Shown here piece after piece: positions 62,049 to 64,000 of a stretch of DNA of 64,000 bases. The stretch spans positions 55,380-119,379 of the forward strand of contig CALIEB010000008.1 of NCBI GenBank assembly GCA_938022205.1, in the 5' to 3' direction. Below the pieces are notes generated by a model. It saw nothing but the letters and a program-made list of their open reading frames with translations, had not been told where the DNA came from and did not search any database. The first letter of the stretch is position 1. Every line of letters starts with the position of its first letter. The position numbers and the translations under genes were made by a program. The DNA comes from an uncultured Anaerolineae bacterium. GTDB taxonomy: Bacteria; Chloroflexota; Anaerolineae; Aggregatilineales; Phototrophicaceae.

Positions 62049-63080
62049 ATGAGCAAGCAAATGGGACGGCGTGATTTCATGAAGATTATGGGGGCAACAG
62101 GGCTGGTTGCCGCCGCAGGAGGCGCGGTTTTCGGCAGCAAGAACGGTGCCGTACAAGCCAGCGACAACATTCCTGTGCGTCAGCAAGGCATGGGCAGCAT
62201 CCCTTGGGAGGAAATGGACTTACATCACCAAGAGGGCGTTGACAAGTTCCTTGCCAACATCGGCAAAGACCCCCACTTCTGGGGCAAAGACCTTGAGTAC
62301 GAAATGGATGGCGATGTCAAAGTATTCCGCCTCGTCTGCCAAGAGGTCGATTGGGAAGTTGAACCCGGCGTTGTCGCCAAGGCGATGACCTACAACGGCA
62401 TCGTGCCCGGTCCGGTTATTCGCGCCACTGAAGGCGACCGCTGCCGCTTTATTGTTACCAACGAGATGAGCCAAAGCACCGCTGTTCACTGGCATGGGCT
62501 GCTCGTGCCGAACGACCAGGACGGTGTGCCGATGGTCACCCAAGACGCAATTATTCCGGGTGCTACGAAAGTTTATGAGTTCACGCTGCGCAACGCGGGT
62601 TCGCACATGTACCACTCGCACTACAACTCAGCGGAGCAGACGACACGCGGCATGCTTGGCGCGTTTATCATCGAACCCAAAGACAAGAGCCGCGAGCCAA
62701 AAGTGGACGCGGATTACATCTTCGTCATGAACGACAGCGGCTTGGGAACATACACCTTTAACGGCAAGAGCTTCCCCTTCACCCAGCCGATTATCGCCAA
62801 GCTCGGCGACAAAATCCGCATTCGCTACTTCAACGAAGGCTTCATGATTCACCCGATGCACTTGCACGGCATTCCGCAGCTAGTGTTCGCCAAAGACGGC
62901 TTTAACCTGCCCGTGCCGTTCATGTGCGACACGCTCAACGTTGCGCCCGGCGAACGCTATGATGTGTTGGTCGACTGTACTGAGCCGGGCATTTGGGCGT
63001 TCCACTGCCACATCCTCAACCACGCCGAGGGCCCGTATGGCATGTTCGGCATGGTGACCGTGCTTATCGTGCAAACCTAG
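62049..63080 (+). CDS. Two-domain multicopper oxidase with Tat signal
   Basis: 343 residues. The N-terminus has the twin-arginine pattern GRRDFMKIMGATGLVAAAGG. Domain 1 contributes HWHG and HMYHSHYN, domain 2 HPMHLHG and FHCHILNHAEGPYGM; together these supply the type 1, 2 and 3 copper ligands, with type 1 in domain 2, as in small laccase-type enzymes that work as trimers. The extra residues between the last His and Met are unusual. It is not a NirK nitrite reductase, because domain 1 lacks the type 1 Cys. AGGAGA lies 9 bases before the ATG. Confidence 0.88.
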   Translation: MSKQMGRRDFMKIMGATGLVAAAGGAVFGSKNGAVQASDNIPVRQQGMGSIPWEEMDLHHQEGVDKFLANIGKDPHFWGKDLEYEMDGDVKVFRLVCQEVDWEVEPGVVAKAMTYNGIVPGPVIRATEGDRCRFIVTNEMSQSTAVHWHGLLVPNDQDGVPMVTQDAIIPGATKVYEFTLRNAGSHMYHSHYNSAEQTTRGMLGAFIIEPKDKSREPKVDADYIFVMNDSGLGTYTFNGKSFPFTQPIIAKLGDKIRIRYFNEGFMIHPMHLHGIPQLVFAKDGFNLPVPFMCDTLNVAPGERYDVLVDCTEPGIWAFHCHILNHAEGPYGMFGMVTVLIVQT

Positions 63081-63098
63081 CGTTTGCTTGCTATTGCC

Positions 63099-63130
63099 GC
63101 AAAAAGCACGTCGCAAGGCGTGCTTTTTGC
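63099..63130. terminator. Bidirectional terminator
   Basis: GCAAAAAGCACG (63099-63110) pairs perfectly with CGTGCTTTTTGC (63119-63130). It serves the oxidase and the convergent SGNH operon. Confidence 0.88.
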
Positions 63131-63142
63131 GTTTGGCGTGAG

Positions 63143-63823
63143 TTAACGCAGGTACTGGCGTAGGAACGCTTCGACGCGCTCGGCGAAGGCGTGCGCTGCT
63201 TCGGGCATGAGGTGTATGCCGTCAAACGTGTAGGTGTAGCCCCACCGCCGACGTTCGCTCTCATAGTCGTTCCAGCCGCTTGCGCTGCGCTGTCCAATCT
63301 CGCGGATAAAAGCTAGTGAGATGGGTTCGCGTTCAATCGGCTGGGCGGGAATGAAGGGCGTGGCGAAGTCCAGCACTGGCACGTTTAGCGAAGCTGCTAC
63401 GCGCTGCGCTGCCTCGTTGTAGATATGGCGCAAGCGCACCAACTCCGCGTTGTACTCGGTCGGCGGCAGCCCCACGAATGCCTGCACGTACTCAAGCTGA
63501 ATTTTGGTCAAGAGCTGGCGATAGAGCTGCTCGAACGCTTCGGGGGTGATGAAGCCGTCAGGCAGCTGCTTGCTCGACTTGTAATAGGGGCGTGTGTCGG
63601 GCATGGCGTAAGACACCGCGTCGTTGCCGCCCACCATCACGAACATCGCGTCAGGCTGCTGTGCCAGCAAGCTATCCACGCGCTGAAGCAAGTTCCATAC
63701 GGTGTCACCGCCCACGCCCGCGTTGACGATCTCGTGGTCGGGCATGCGCTCGGCAACCAACGCCACCCAATTGCCGCCGTAGCCGCCCCACGTCAAGCTG
63801 TCGCCAAGAAAAACGATTTTCAT
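63143..63823 (-). CDS. SGNH/GDSL hydrolase
   Basis: 226 residues. Block I FLGDSLTWGG (Ser9), block II Gly in VGGDTVW, block III GGND, block V DGIHLMPEAAH (Asp and His). No signal peptide, so probably cytoplasmic; related enzymes are lysophospholipases or acetyl-esterases. Its start overlaps the upstream Uma2 gene by 4 bases (ATGA). Confidence 0.88.
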   Translation of the reverse strand: MKIVFLGDSLTWGGYGGNWVALVAERMPDHEIVNAGVGGDTVWNLLQRVDSLLAQQPDAMFVMVGGNDAVSYAMPDTRPYYKSSKQLPDGFITPEAFEQLYRQLLTKIQLEYVQAFVGLPPTEYNAELVRLRHIYNEAAQRVAASLNVPVLDFATPFIPAQPIEREPISLAFIREIGQRSASGWNDYESERRRWGYTYTFDGIHLMPEAAHAFAERVEAFLRQYLR

Positions 63824-64000
63824 GCCTCTTGCTCCTTAAGCATCTCTTCGACCAACGCCAGCGTTTGCACGATGTTGGGCAGTGGGTCTTGCCAAAGCAG
63901 CGCGACGGGCAAGCGCAGACGCGGCAGCACGGTGCTGGTGTACGCGCCCGCCGCGTCGAGTTCAGCACGGGCATACACGCCTTGCGCGCTGTCACGCAGG
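63820..64000 (-). CDS. Uma2-family (DUF820) protein, C-terminal part
   Basis: The last 59 residues are visible; the gene runs off the window. GVYARAELDAAGAYTSTVLP and LLWQDPLPN match the C-terminal pattern of Uma2 proteins (YRSxVLPGF...LWQDPLP), a PD-(D/E)XK-fold family of unknown role that expands in cyanobacteria and Chloroflexota. It is translationally coupled to the SGNH gene. Confidence 0.7.
   Translation of the reverse strand, partial: LRDSAQGVYARAELDAAGAYTSTVLPRLRLPVALLWQDPLPNIVQTLALVEEMLKEQEA

Noticed and set aside
62049..63080. Copper nitrite reductase NirK
   Set aside because: The first cupredoxin domain lacks the type 1 His-Cys pair, while domain 2 has the HCH motif of multicopper oxidases.
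63705..63995. Frame of 96 codons at the right edge, minus strand
   Set aside because: It overlaps the SGNH gene in another frame. The real upstream gene is the Uma2 end in a different frame, coupled by ATGA.

Overview
The window is a 64 kb piece of a bacterial chromosome, GC in the high fifties by eye, gene-dense on both strands. It has no rRNA, tRNA, CRISPR array, insertion sequence or phage gene that I can see. The gene content points to Chloroflexota, probably Anaerolineae-like. The signs are a LysW-carrier (AAA) lysine operon, a Ser/Thr kinase with an extracytoplasmic TPR tail, Thr/Pro-rich linkers, a fused MrpA-MrpB subunit, and several conserved proteins of no familiar family. This placement is inferred from gene content; no phylogeny was run.

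Layout. 1-10 kb (+): end of an unknown membrane protein, a pyruvate dehydrogenase operon (E1 alpha, E1 beta, E2) ending in a dual-specificity-type phosphatase, a Roadblock protein with a large VWA membrane protein, an FAD oxidoreductase and a class I aminotransferase. 10-15.7 kb (mostly -): tsaD, a secreted HExxH protein, a GntR/MocR-aminotransferase, small unknowns and xpt. 15.7-18.5 kb (+): a DUF58 protein and two linked unknowns. 18.5-26.8 kb (-): the 1420-residue kinase/TPR protein, a cation diffusion facilitator, a pentapeptide protein, a nucleotide-sugar epimerase, a HEAT/Zn protein and an M42 peptidase. 27-31.2 kb (+): a class A penicillin-binding protein with a very long cytoplasmic N-terminus. 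31.2-39.7 kb (-): the lysine operon lysW-X-Y-Z-J-K-S-T-U. 39.9-42.1 kb: a membrane protein, a methyltransferase and a small HSP20-like protein. 42.2-47.8 kb: a hydrolase, two GT-C glycosyltransferases and a DUF368 (PopT-type) transporter. 47.9-52 kb: an acyl-CoA dehydrogenase and a Pat-like acyl-CoA synthetase/GNAT. 52-58.1 kb (-): a Mrp Na+/H+ antiporter operon. 58.3-60.1 kb (-): etfBA. 60.2-64 kb: a pentapeptide protein, a dihaem cytochrome c divergent from a two-domain multicopper oxidase, an SGNH hydrolase and the end of a Uma2 protein.

The most interesting element is in the roughly 550 bp with no large gene upstream of lysW. Read on the minus strand it holds a promoter, a short leader ORF with two Lys-Lys pairs, an intrinsic terminator, a second leader ORF with Lys-Lys-Lys, and a second strong terminator. 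Both units have complementary segments placed as in a classical ribosome-stalling attenuator. I read this as tandem lysine-sensing attenuators controlling the whole operon.

Functional links: PDH, etfBA and the acyl-CoA dehydrogenase form an acyl-CoA/acetyl-CoA block. The PBP, epimerase, GT-C enzymes and PopT-like carrier concern the envelope. The Mrp antiporter, cytochrome c and copper oxidase act at the membrane. The lysine operon holds every carrier-dependent step plus homocitrate synthase and homoaconitase, but no homoisocitrate dehydrogenase or dedicated LysN.
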